64,000 bases of DNA from Balanoglossus misakiensis (taxonomy: Eukaryota; Hemichordata). Below, piece by piece: positions 10,673 to 19,806 of this stretch. Made by a program: the position numbers and the translations under genes. The DNA lies in assembly GCA_040954595.2 (NCBI GenBank), contig CM082587.2:9610001-9674000 (forward strand). Reading direction: 5' to 3'. The notes beneath the pieces were generated by a model. The model saw only the letters and a program-made list of their open reading frames with translations, was not told the origin of the DNA and did not search any database. Every line of letters begins with the position of its first letter. Position 1 is the first letter of the stretch.

Positions 10673-13600
10673 TTTATTCTTCACCATGTACATATACAAG
10701 CGTCCTACAACAGGATCTGCCTTCTGCGCTGCTATCCAATCAGCTGTGGTAACTGAAGGTAATGCTGTCTGGTCTGACCACTTTTCAATTTCATCCTCCA
10801 CACGAGTAACAACCCCTGGCTCAGCTCCTAGTATTTCAACTGCTGGTAACGTCTGAACTTGGGCACTCTGAGTGACTGCTTTCACCGTCTCAATATTCAT
10901 TCGCTCTCTCTCAGCAGGAGGTAACCAATCCAACCAATATGGACGTCCCTCAGTATCAGTGGTATATCCCTGATGGGGCTTCCGCGATAGACCATCTGCA
11001 TCAGCGTTGAGGCTGCCTGGCGTATACTGTAATTCAAAATCATACTGAGCTAGTGCCGCCAACCATCTGTGTCCAGTGGCATCAAGTTTCGCGCTGGTCA
11101 TCACATAGGTTAAAGGATTGTTGTCAGTCACAACCAAGAATTTTCTACCATACAGATAGTCCTTGAACTTGTCTGTTACTGCCCATTTCAATGCTAGGAA
11201 CTCTAACTTGTGAACAGGGTAGTGTCGTTCACTCTTCGACAGTCTTCTGCTGGCATAGGCAATCACCCTTTTCACTGGTCCCTCTTTCTGGTATAGCGCA
11301 GCACCCAATCCCAATAAGCTGGCGTCAGTATGTAGCTCAAATGGCTTCTCATAATCTGGATATGCGAGAATAGGGGGATGTGTCAATCTCTCAATCAGCG
11401 TCTCGAACGCATGTTGACACTCTTCTGTCCAGTTGAATTTGGGACGATCTTCCTCTCTGATGAGTTTCATCTTACCAGAACGGCCTTTCCGCTGATACAA
11501 TCCAACTGTCAAGTCATTGAGAGGCTTGGCAATCTTCGAATATCCTTCCACATATCTTCTATAATATCCTGTCACGCCTAAAAACGTCTTGACCTCTTGA
11601 GCATTGGTAGGCACTGGCCACGTCTTCAAAGGTTCGGTCTTTGCTGGATCAGTCTGTATACCGTTCGCACTCACAACATGTCCCAAATAGTTGACCTGCT
11701 TCAGAAAGAAAGCACACTTCTTGGGGGATAACTTCAAACCATTCGCCGCAAGTCGCTGAAATACTTGTTGCAATCTATCCAGATGTTCCTCGAAGGTGCT
11801 CGAGAAAATAATAATATCATCAAGATAAACCAGACAAATCTTGTAATTTAAATCTCCCAGGCATTTCTCCATGACACGTTGAAACGACGCAGGGCTAGTA
11901 GTCAGTCCCATAGGTAACTTCAGACATTCATACAGTCCAACGGGGGTAATAAACGCCGTCTTCTCCACATCTGTTTCATCCATCAAGATCTGCCAGTAAC
12001 CCGATTTCAAATCGACTGTACTGAAAAGTGCTGCTCCTTTCAGGGCATCAAAACTTTCCTCTATACGAGGCAGTGCATAGGCATCTCTGATCGTCCGCGC
12101 GTTGAGTTTTCGGTAATCAATACAAAGCCGCGTACTACCATCTTTTTTCCCAACTAGTACTATGGGCGCGGCCCAGGGGCTGTGTGACTCCCTTATCACT
12201 CCACTATCAATCATGCCTTCCAAAATATGTTTCAATTCCTGGTACCTTGCAGGTGGCACACGACGATGACGTTCACTGATAGGAGTCTCGTCTGTCAATC
12301 GAATACGGTGTTTCTCTATCCCACACGTACCAAGATCTGTGTCGTTCTTGGAAAACACATCCTTCTGTTCGGTAAAACAGACTTTCACTTGCTCCAACTG
12401 TCGAGTGGTTAAGTCTGCCTCGGTCAGATCAAAGACAACTCCATCTACTGATATTGTGCTTTTGGGTGTAGACTGAATTTCATTCATCTCGTGAGCCATA
12501 GCTGACATCTGTCCAGGTGTCTGTATCCAGGTCACTGCTCTAGCTTCACCAATGACATCTCCCGGTTTCACCATAACTGTCTTGTCACTAGTGTTGCTAA
12601 TACGGACCGGCACCTGCGATTTCCGTCGATAACATGTCATCACTCCAGTTGTAGCACTTGTAGCAATGTTGCATGGAGTCTTGGCACTGGGTTCCACTGT
12701 AACAACATACTGGTCACGAGGAGTGCCACCACGAATGCGTCCCCATACCATCTGATCGCTGTCCGGCTTGACAGAGATAGGTGTTCTGCACATAGCTCTG
12801 ACATCTCCCAAAAATCCATCTTTTCCAACAAATCGTTCTCTCGCCAACAATGTATTACAAGTCTTCTTTCCAGTTACAGACATACGCATGGAACGAACTT
12901 TCTTCTGATTCCTTGTGAGACTACCACAATCTATATAGTAACACAAAAGATTGGTGCCTGCAGTGACTGGTACATCAGCGTTGTACTCGTTGTCTGCCGC
13001 AACTAATACCAATACGTTGTGTTCATCTTCAGATGCAAACAATGACACAGGGAAAGACATCTTCACTTCGATGTATCCTAAATACGGTAACTTCTCACCA
13101 CCAGCACCGGTAACCACGAAAGAATCGGTCAATAGTCTCAAAGGCACATCGGTCAGATTCTTCCAATAATATTCGTACGAAAAAGTCGTCACTTGTGATC
13201 CCGTATCAATCAGGCATGGACATCTCATCCCATTAATAAACACATGCTCTTCTGGCGTTGGTCCTACTAGTCTTTTCCACAACTGGTTACTCATCAAAAC
13301 TGGCTTCTGACCATGTTTGGCTGCAATGGTACCATCAATGGCCACAGGCTTTTTCACAGTCTTCAAAACTTTCTTCGGACTCATCTCCCCTTTTCCCGAC
13401 ACTGCTGTTTCTGTCCGCTGACAAGACAAGACGGTAGGGCAGATGCGTTGGATGTGTCCTATTCCTCCACATCTAAAGCAAACTACCACTCGGTCAAACC
13501 CGGCCCTCACTCCCTGATTGGTGTATGGTTGGCGGGAATTACTAGTCTTCTCTCTCTTTTCATCCTTCGGTTTTGGACATATTCGTGCGATGTGTCCTTC

Positions 13601-14941
13601 TTCTGCACAGTTGAAACAGATCAATGGCTTCCTTGACTTCACTGGATTCGCATTTGGCACATTGACAGGACACTGTCTTGAAAAATGACCCATACCACCA
13701 CACGTGTAACACATACCAGGCGACGAGCTGGCAGCTGGTTTGGTTGCTCCCGGTGTTTTCTTTTCTAATTTCTTCTGTCTTTCTTCTAACGACTCCATCT
13801 TCTCCTTCATCGCTGACAACATAAGGGTATTTTCTTGAAGGACTTTGGTCATCATAGCGATTTCATTCGCACCAAGATTTTTTTGTTGGCTCATAGACTC
13901 CCTCTTCAAACTATCATCCCCGGCGGCCACCTGACGGGTCTTCGCACTCGGTTTCCGTACTTGAGGAGACTTCAAAGCTTCACGCTCTAGGACCTCTTGC
14001 TCCGCATTCCGTACCACACGCAACAAATCATCATAGGTTTTGGCCTCCTTGTATCCATGGCGTGCTATTTCCCTCACCTGGTCATCGCTGATATTTCGCC
14101 AGAATACAGTTTTCAAAGTCTGGTCTTTCTCACGGAGTGGCAGTCCACCTCTTTTACACACCATATCCAAATCCAATTCAAGGCGCGTCCCAAAGTCTGA
14201 CATCGATTCCCCGGGTTTTTGTTTACTGGAGCTGTAAAACCTGGCCAGCAAATCATCCCCGGATTCAACTTCTCCAAAGCGACCTTCTAACTTGTTCACT
14301 ATCTCTTCTACAGTGGCGTCGAACCCCATTCCCATAACCAATAGAGTGGCCCGCCCTCGAAGTGATTCCCTCACAGCTTGCATCACCATGGCTGGGGAAT
14401 GTGCACGACTCTGTTGAAACCACAAAACTTCTTGTTTCCAGATTTCAAACTCAGCATCCCCTTTGCGAGATGGATCACCAGAGAAAGTTGGTAATTTCGA
14501 TCTCTGGGTCAAATATACCGCATGCCCAGCATCCATAGTCGTCTCCATACCAGGTTGTGACTTTTCATGACCCCGTCTTGGTGCCATACCTCTTCTATTC
14601 TCATCTGTCCATTCTCTTCCCAAAGATCGTCTATTTCTTTCTTTCTGCAACTCTCTGTCTAATAATCTTGCTTCTTCATCTATCCATTGCACCTCTTCAC
14701 TCAACAATCTCTCTTTGTCCCGTCTTTCCTCCTCGTCTATCATTCTCTTCGCAGTTCTTTCAATCCGTCTCTCCAATGACCGACGTCTCATTAACTCTAA
14801 TGTTCTCCTTTCTTCTGTTTCAGGTGTACGAAGACCATCCTCCTCCACTTGTAAGACAGGCATTTCTTCAGGAGTACCAACCTGTAAGGGCTGGGGTTCT
14901 TCATCAGAAGGGATCCCAAAGTCAATTCCACCAGTAGCCAT
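10670..14941 (-). CDS. gag-pol: Gag-Pol polyprotein of retrotransposon 1: Gag, protease, RT, RNase H
   Basis: Start chosen at ATG 14941 (MATGGIDFG); the frame is open slightly further to a TTG but has an upstream stop and no earlier ATG. It encodes 1423 residues. About 40-110 is a very charged E/R-rich helical segment. About 150-330 is the retrotransposon Gag domain, and about 354-394 a second coiled-coil-like stretch. Three CCHC zinc knuckles begin at 411 (CYTCGGMGHFSRQC), 442 and 488. The aspartic protease has its DTGS motif at 579. A beta-rich linker follows at about 640-760. RT spans about 890-1100 with YLDD at 1039-1042. RNase H runs from HTDAS at 1204 to ADADGLSR near 1317. Gag and Pol share one frame with no frameshift between them. 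It supplies particle proteins, polyprotein processing and reverse transcription. The integrase follows in phase after the TGA. Confidence 0.93.
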   Translation of the reverse strand: MATGGIDFGIPSDEEPQPLQVGTPEEMPVLQVEEDGLRTPETEERRTLELMRRRSLERRIERTAKRMIDEEERRDKERLLSEEVQWIDEEARLLDRELQKERNRRSLGREWTDENRRGMAPRRGHEKSQPGMETTMDAGHAVYLTQRSKLPTFSGDPSRKGDAEFEIWKQEVLWFQQSRAHSPAMVMQAVRESLRGRATLLVMGMGFDATVEEIVNKLEGRFGEVESGDDLLARFYSSSKQKPGESMSDFGTRLELDLDMVCKRGGLPLREKDQTLKTVFWRNISDDQVREIARHGYKEAKTYDDLLRVVRNAEQEVLEREALKSPQVRKPSAKTRQVAAGDDSLKRESMSQQKNLGANEIAMMTKVLQENTLMLSAMKEKMESLEERQKKLEKKTPGATKPAASSSPGMCYTCGGMGHFSRQCPVNVPNANPVKSRKPLICFNCAEEGHIARICPKPKDEKREKTSNSRQPYTNQGVRAGFDRVVVCFRCGGIGHIQRICPTVLSCQRTETAVSGKGEMSPKKVLKTVKKPVAIDGTIAAKHGQKPVLMSNQLWKRLVGPTPEEHVFINGMRCPCLIDTGSQVTTFSYEYYWKNLTDVPLRLLTDSFVVTGAGGEKLPYLGYIEVKMSFPVSLFASEDEHNVLVLVAADNEYNADVPVTAGTNLLCYYIDCGSLTRNQKKVRSMRMSVTGKKTCNTLLARERFVGKDGFLGDVRAMCRTPISVKPDSDQMVWGRIRGGTPRDQYVVTVEPSAKTPCNIATSATTGVMTCYRRKSQVPVRISNTSDKTVMVKPGDVIGEARAVTWIQTPGQMSAMAHEMNEIQSTPKSTISVDGVVFDLTEADLTTRQLEQVKVCFTEQKDVFSKNDTDLGTCGIEKHRIRLTDETPISERHRRVPPARYQELKHILEGMIDSGVIRESHSPWAAPIVLVGKKDGSTRLCIDYRKLNARTIRDAYALPRIEESFDALKGAALFSTVDLKSGYWQILMDETDVEKTAFITPVGLYECLKLPMGLTTSPASFQRVMEKCLGDLNYKICLVYLDDIIIFSSTFEEHLDRLQQVFQRLAANGLKLSPKKCAFFLKQVNYLGHVVSANGIQTDPAKTEPLKTWPVPTNAQEVKTFLGVTGYYRRYVEGYSKIAKPLNDLTVGLYQRKGRSGKMKLIREEDRPKFNWTEECQHAFETLIERLTHPPILAYPDYEKPFELHTDASLLGLGAALYQKEGPVKRVIAYASRRLSKSERHYPVHKLEFLALKWAVTDKFKDYLYGRKFLVVTDNNPLTYVMTSAKLDATGHRWLAALAQYDFELQYTPGSLNADADGLSRKPHQGYTTDTEGRPYWLDWLPPAERERMNIETVKAVTQSAQVQTLPAVEILGAEPGVVTRVEDEIEKWSDQTALPSVTTADWIAAQKADPVVGRLYMYMVKNK

Positions 14942-15387
14942 ATCATCAGACAACTCCAATAATCCAAGTGTAATAATAAAGGTCTAAGTTCACCCCTGTC
15001 TCTGTCTGTTCCTGAATCACGTATCTGTGTAATTCACCATGAACAGGGATACAATATCCTGCGAGTCAAATGTGCAATATTCTATACACCTGACAAGGAA
15101 TAAAAAAAATGTTAAAGATGGTCACATAGTCTCCAGATAACAACAGGAAAACAGTTTACAGCTCTCAAAAAATATGAGAAACAAGAAAACAAAATTGGCT
15201 GGCCCTATACAATAGGAAGCCCTACAACTGTTTTGATCACAACAGCAAGCAACTTCAGTCAGCTAACGCCTCAAAATTCATACTAGAAATGTTAAAGTGA
15301 GGCTGTTACCCACAATGCTCTAAGTAGTGAATGATGCCAAAAGTTAATTTATAACCACCATCGGCCCCCCTTAGCGGGCGCCAAAAA
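14942..15387 (-). other. Leader region of retrotransposon 1
   Basis: 446 bp between the 5' LTR and the gag ATG. It contains the primer binding site at its upstream end and an in-frame TAG shortly before the start codon. Otherwise I see no gene or clear structure. A packaging signal would be expected here but cannot be recognised by eye. Confidence 0.7.
15371..15383 (-). other. Primer binding site of retrotransposon 1 (tRNA-Lys-like)
   Basis: On the minus strand TGGCGCCCGCTAA lies four bases inside the 5' LTR end. TGGCGCCCG matches the complement of the 3' end of animal tRNA-Lys including its CCA. The match then stops, so the primer identity is tentative. Position and the leading TGG make a primer binding site secure. 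Confidence 0.78.
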
Positions 15388-15607
15388 TGTAACCTCACTC
15401 ACAATTACATATAATACAAAAAGGGCCCTGGTGGCATTGCGGCATCTTCGCTCCACAATACTCAATCAGATACAACAAGAAACAATTTTCTCTCTCCGAT
15501 AAGTTCAAATATAAAAGAAAAAAACTCGACAGCACTCAATCTCTGAATTGCGTCAATATCAATGAACAAAAAAATCAAGCAATTCAATACTGATCCCACT
15601 AGTGCAC

Positions 15608-15614
15608 CTTTATA
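15608..15614 (-). promoter_or_regulatory. TATA-box candidate in 5' LTR of element 1
   Basis: The minus strand reads TATAAAG (GGTATAAAGGTGC in context), about 1145 bp into the LTR and 220 bp before its end. This is a plausible place for the U3/R boundary. The same sequence is in the 3' LTR near 7681-7687. It is a motif match only. Confidence 0.5.
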
Positions 15615-15704
15615 CCACTGAATGTGCACTGCAAAAAGAAACTGAAATGTTAATCTGTATCACTGGGAATACAAGAAGAATAAAGTTCACTATCCATGTG
15701 CGTA

Positions 15705-15880
15705 GCTGTATAAATCAATGTACTCCGCAGTGTGAATCAGCGTATTCCGCTGTATAAATCAATGTACTCGGCAGTAAAAATCAGCGTATTCCGCTGTATA
15801 AATCAATGCACTCGGCAATATAAATCAGTGTACTCCGCTGTATAAATCAATGCACTCGGCAATATAAATCAGTGTACTTT
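15705..15880 (+). repeat. 4 x 44-bp tandem repeat inside 5' LTR of element 1
   Basis: Second copy of the LTR-internal array described at 7778-7953, at the constant LTR offset of 7927 bp. It lies upstream of the TATA candidate on the coding strand, so it would be in U3. Confidence 0.9.
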
Positions 15881-16051
15881 TCCCACAATAGTTCGAAAAA
15901 ATAAAAGTTCACTGTTCACACAATAGTTCAAAAGAAAATAACAGTTCACGATCAATGTACTCAGCTGTATGACTCAGTTTGCTGTCCCGTAAACAGTTCC
16001 GGCGCTGAATCCAACTTCAACTGGCACAATCCGCTGGCAAATGGCAAACCA

Positions 16052-16220
16052 CGGCGAATCCCTCAGAACGTCTGCAAACTGCTACACCCAAAGCCGGCGA
16101 ATCCCTCAGAACGTCTGCAAACTGCTACACCCAAAGCCGGCGAATCCCTCAGAACGGCAGCAAACAGCAAAATGTTACACAGAAACTCGGCGAATCCCTC
16201 AGAAAGGCAGCAAACAGCGA
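16052..16220 (+). repeat. 43-bp tandem repeat inside 5' LTR of element 1
   Basis: Second copy of the LTR-internal array described at 8125-8293, with the same unit order and the same 50-bp third unit. It lies in U3 of the promoter LTR. Confidence 0.88.
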
Positions 16221-16759
16221 CTGTAGCACACAAGCGGCTCGGTGTATCAAAACTGATGGGTCCGCTATCAATACATGTACATATCTCTCTCCGTCTCTAG
16301 CTCGCACACATCACACGCCCGCACGACTCATGGGGGCAGCCATCTTGGAAAGTGTTGTTTCTGCCTACGTGTCCGAATCTCCGACTCAACTTCGGCCCTA
16401 CTCGGCTCGTCACGCACTCACCGTCTAGCTGGAACTTCTTGGCCAATTCAAAAAATATAGTTTCTTTTCACACCACGTCTCGCTCTTCAGAATTCAGTGT
16501 CACTGTTGGCGTTCCGTCCGCCTGTTTCAAAGACCTGCACGCCTCAATACATGACTTCTGGCTGAAACCTGGGCTGCAATTTCAGACGAAAATCTCCCAG
16601 CAATTTCTGGACGACCAGCTCACGCGTCCTCAATTTTTCCACACCCACTTCCAAAAAAACCCCCAACAACTACCCGGATGAACCGCTGTACCGGCTGAGG
16701 GCGCTGCTGTCACCTTTCCCGTAAAGTCCCCGGATGCTACTCAGTAACCATGGGTTACA

Positions 16760-19375
16760 TAAGCTTTCAGCCTACCAATGTAGCTATTGTATTTTCCACT
16801 TTTTGTAAGTGAAGCCTGACTGTCGCCTGTCTTAGGTCACCACTTCATAAGCGGTCTTACCCGTCATTGGCACAAACAGTCTCAGGACGTAAGCTTTCAG
16901 CCTACCAATATAGCTATTGTATTTTCCACTTTTTGTAAGTGAAGCCTGACTGTCGCCTGTCTTAGGTCACAACTTCATAAGCGGTCTTACCCGTCATTGG
17001 CACAAACAGTCTCAGGAAGTAAGCTTTCAGCCTACCAATGTAGCTATAGAATTTTTCACTTTTTGTAAGTGAAGCCTGACTGTCGCCTGTCTTAGGTCAC
17101 CACTGCATAAGAGGTCTTACCCGTCATTGGCACAAACAGTCTCAGGATTTAAGCTTTCAGCCTACCAATGTAGCTATTGTATTTTCCACTTTTTGTAAGT
17201 GAAACCTGACTGTCGCCTGTCTTAGGTCACCACTTCATAAGCGGTCTTACCCGTCATTGGCACAAACAGTATCAGGAAGTAAGCTTTCAGCCTACCAATG
17301 TAGCTATTGTATTTTCCACTTTTTGTAAGGGAAGCCTGACTGTCGCCTGTCTTAGGTCACCACTTCATAAGCGGTCTTACCCGTCATTGGCACAAACAGT
17401 CTCAGGAAGTAAGCTTTCAGCCTACCAATGTAGCTATTGTATTTTCCACTTTTTGTAAGTGAAGCCTGACTGTCGCCTGTCTTAGGTCACCACTTCATAA
17501 GCGGTCTTACCCGTCATTGGCACAAACAGTCTCAGAAAGTAAGCTTTCAGCCTACCAATGTAGCTATTATATTTTCCACTCTTTGTAAGTGAAGCCTGAC
17601 TGTCGCCTGTCTTAGGTCACCACTTCATAAGCGGTCTTACCCGTCATGGGCAGAAACAATCTCAGGAAGTAAGCTTTCAGCCTACCAATGTAGCTATTGT
17701 ATTTTCCACTTTTTGTAAGTGAAGCCTGACTGTCGCCTGTCTTAGGTCACCACTTCATAAGCGGTCTTACCCGTCATTGGCACAAACAGTCTCAGGACGT
17801 AAGCTTTCAGCCTACCAATGTAGCTATTGTATTTTCCACTTTTTGTAAGTGAAGCCTGACTGTCGTCTGTCTTAGGTCACCACTTCATAAGCGGTCTTAC
17901 CCGTCATTGGCACAAACAGTCTCAGGAAGAAAGCTTTCAGCCTACCAATGTAGCTATTGTATTTTTCACATTTTGTAAGTGAAGCCTGACTGTCGCCTGT
18001 CTTAGGTCACCACTTCATAAGCGGTCTTACCCGTCATTGGCACAAACAGTCTCAGGAAGTAAGCTTTCAGCCTACCAATGTAGCTATTGTATTTTCCACT
18101 TTTTGTAAGTGAAGCCTGACTGTCGCCTCTCTTAGGTCACCACTTCATAAGCGGTCTTACCCGTCATTGGCACAAACAGTCTCAGGAAGAAAGGTTTCAG
18201 CCTACCAATGTAGCTATTGTATTTTTCACTTTTTGTAAGTGAAGCCTGACTGTCGCCTGTCTTAGGTCACCACTTCATAAGCGGTCTTACCCGTCATTGG
18301 CACAAACAGTCTCAGGAAGAAAGCTTTCAGCCTACCAATGTAGCTATTGTATTTTTCACTTTTTGTAAGTGAAGCCTGACTGTCGCCTGTCTTAGGTCAC
18401 CACTTCATAAGCGGTCTTACCCGTCATTGGCACAAACAGTCTCAGGAAGTAAGCTTTCAGCCTACCAAACAGTCTCTGGAAGTAAGCTTTCAGCCTACCA
18501 ATGTAGCTATTGTATTTTCCACTTTTTGTTAGTGAAGCCTGACTGTCGCCTGTCTTAGGTCACCACTTCATAAGCGGTCTTACCCGTCATTGGCACAAAC
18601 AGTCTCAGGAAGTAAGCTTTCAGCCTACCAATGTAGCTATTGTATTTTTCACTTTTTGTAAGTGAAGCCTGACTGTCGCCTGTCTTAGGTCACCACTTCA
18701 TAAGCGGTCTTACCCGTCATTGGCACAAACAGTCTCAGGAAGTAAGCTTTCAGCCTACCAAACAGTCTCTGGAAGTAAGCTTTCAGCCTATCAATGTAGC
18801 TATTGTATTTTCCACTTTTTATAAGTGAAGCCTGACTGTCGCCTGTCTTAGGTCACCACTTCATAAGCGGTCTTACCCGTCATTGGCACAAACAGTCTCA
18901 GGAAGTAAGCTTTCAGCCTACCAATGTAGCTATAGAATTTTCCACTTTTTGTAAGTGAAGCCTGACTGTCGCCTGTCTTAGGTCACCACTTCATAAGTGG
19001 TCTTACCCGTCATTGGCACAAACAGTCTCAGGATTTAAGCTTTCAGCCTACCAATGTAGCTATTGTATTTTCCACTTTTTGTAAGTGAAGCCTGACTGTC
19101 GCCTGTCTTAGGTCACCACTTCATAAGCGGTCTTACCCGTCATTGGCACAAATAGTCTCAGGAAGTAAGCTTTCAGCCTACCAATGTAGCTATTGTATTT
19201 TCCACTTTTTGTAAGTGAAGCCTGACTGTCGCCTGTCTTAGGTCACCACTTCATAAGCGGTCTTACCCGTCATTGGCACAAACAGTCTCGGGAGTAAGCT
19301 TTCAGCCTACCAATGTAGCTATTGTATTTTCCACTTTTTGTAAGTGAAGCCTGACTGTCGCCTGTGTTAGGTCAC
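16760..19375 (+). repeat. Satellite DNA block B, between the two retrotransposons
   Basis: The same 130-bp satellite in the same orientation as block A. It begins with the duplicated TAAG and completes the monomer broken at 7460. Its variant order follows 4276-7017 of block A monomer by monomer, except that one monomer after about 17886 is missing. This includes the 163-bp monomers near 18405 and 18697, TATAGAATT near 18929, AAATAGTCTC near 19150 and CTCGGGAG near 19288. It is therefore the second copy of the 24-mer unit. It ends at GTCAC (19371-19375), the target duplication of element 2. Confidence 0.96.
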
Positions 19376-19543
19376 TGTGGTATCCGTTAACACATCAGAC
19401 AGACCAAAATCTCTGTCAAACTAAACGGATTTATTCACGAAACTCGCACACACAACACATGTGCTTAAACGCTATACAAACGTAATACAACACACTGCGC
19501 ATGCTCAAAGAGCAAAGGACTGTGGGAGTGTCAGTACACTACA
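19376..19543 (-). repeat. 3' LTR of retrotransposon 2 (left copy)
   Basis: 168 bp, starting TGTGGTATC and ending CACTACA. It differs from the 5' LTR by one base (TATCCGTT here, TATCTGTT there). On the minus strand it holds AATAAA (19430-19435). It also has a GC-rich palindromic-like TGCGCATGC at 19496-19504, which resembles an NRF1-type site; that similarity is weak evidence of promoter use. Confidence 0.95.
19430..19435 (-). terminator. Polyadenylation signal AATAAA in 3' LTR of element 2
   Basis: The minus strand reads GTGAATAAATCC. In the 3' LTR this would direct 3' end formation of the element transcript. The same hexamer in the 5' LTR is at 24081-24086. This is an exact match to the canonical hexamer, but no downstream element was tested. 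Confidence 0.6.
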
Positions 19544-19557
19544 TCCCTCCTTTCTTC
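19544..19557 (-). other. Polypurine tract of retrotransposon 2
   Basis: On the minus strand the 14 purines GAAGAAAGGAGGGA lie directly against the first TG of the 3' LTR, as expected for the plus-strand primer. Confidence 0.92.
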
Positions 19558-19806
19558 AAACTTGAGATCTATCTCAATGCAAACAGGTGCATAACAATTG
19601 AAGTGTCTCTAGGTTTCAAACAAAATGTCATCAGTGTTCTCGATTAAAGTCAATGTGAAACAAACATCTGAACAGTGTTCATTCATATTGTCCGATCCAT
19701 ACCAACACTAAAAATGAACAAAGTTTTGTTAAGCATGGCCGAAAAGTGAACTCAGAAGTTCAACAAACAGTTTTTTCAATGGGCATGTCAATTTGTGAGT
19801 CCGCGG
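19558..19806 (-). other. 3' noncoding region of retrotransposon 2
   Basis: 249 bp between the integrase stop and the polypurine tract. I see no open frame of note, no envelope remnant and no repeat in it. Confidence 0.7.

Larger units (their letters stand above)
7461..16759 (-). mobile_element. LTR retrotransposon 1, Ty3/gypsy type, full length (9299 bp)
   Basis: A complete LTR retrotransposon read on the minus strand, inserted in the satellite. Both LTRs are 1372 bp, start TGTAACC and end GGTTACA. The 4-bp target duplication TAAG lies at 7457-7460 and 16760-16763. In coding order: 5' LTR (15388-16759), primer binding site, 446-bp leader, one long gag-protease-RT-RNase H frame, an in-frame TGA, integrase in the same frame, polypurine tract, 3' LTR (7461-8832). 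The order RT-RNase H-integrase with a DD35E integrase places it in Ty3/gypsy (Metaviridae-like), not Copia. No envelope-like frame lies between integrase and the 3' LTR. The LTRs differ at about four positions, so insertion is recent. Confidence 0.95.
15388..16759 (-). repeat. 5' LTR of retrotransposon 1 (right copy)
   Basis: 1372 bp with TGTAACC/GGTTACA ends, about 99.7 percent identical to the 3' LTR by eye. As the promoter LTR it is read from 16759 towards 15388, so U3 is the right part. It carries the same internal repeats (16052-16220 and 15705-15880). A TATA-box candidate leaves about 220 bp for R and U5. I did not find a clear AATAAA on the minus strand downstream of it. Confidence 0.95.
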
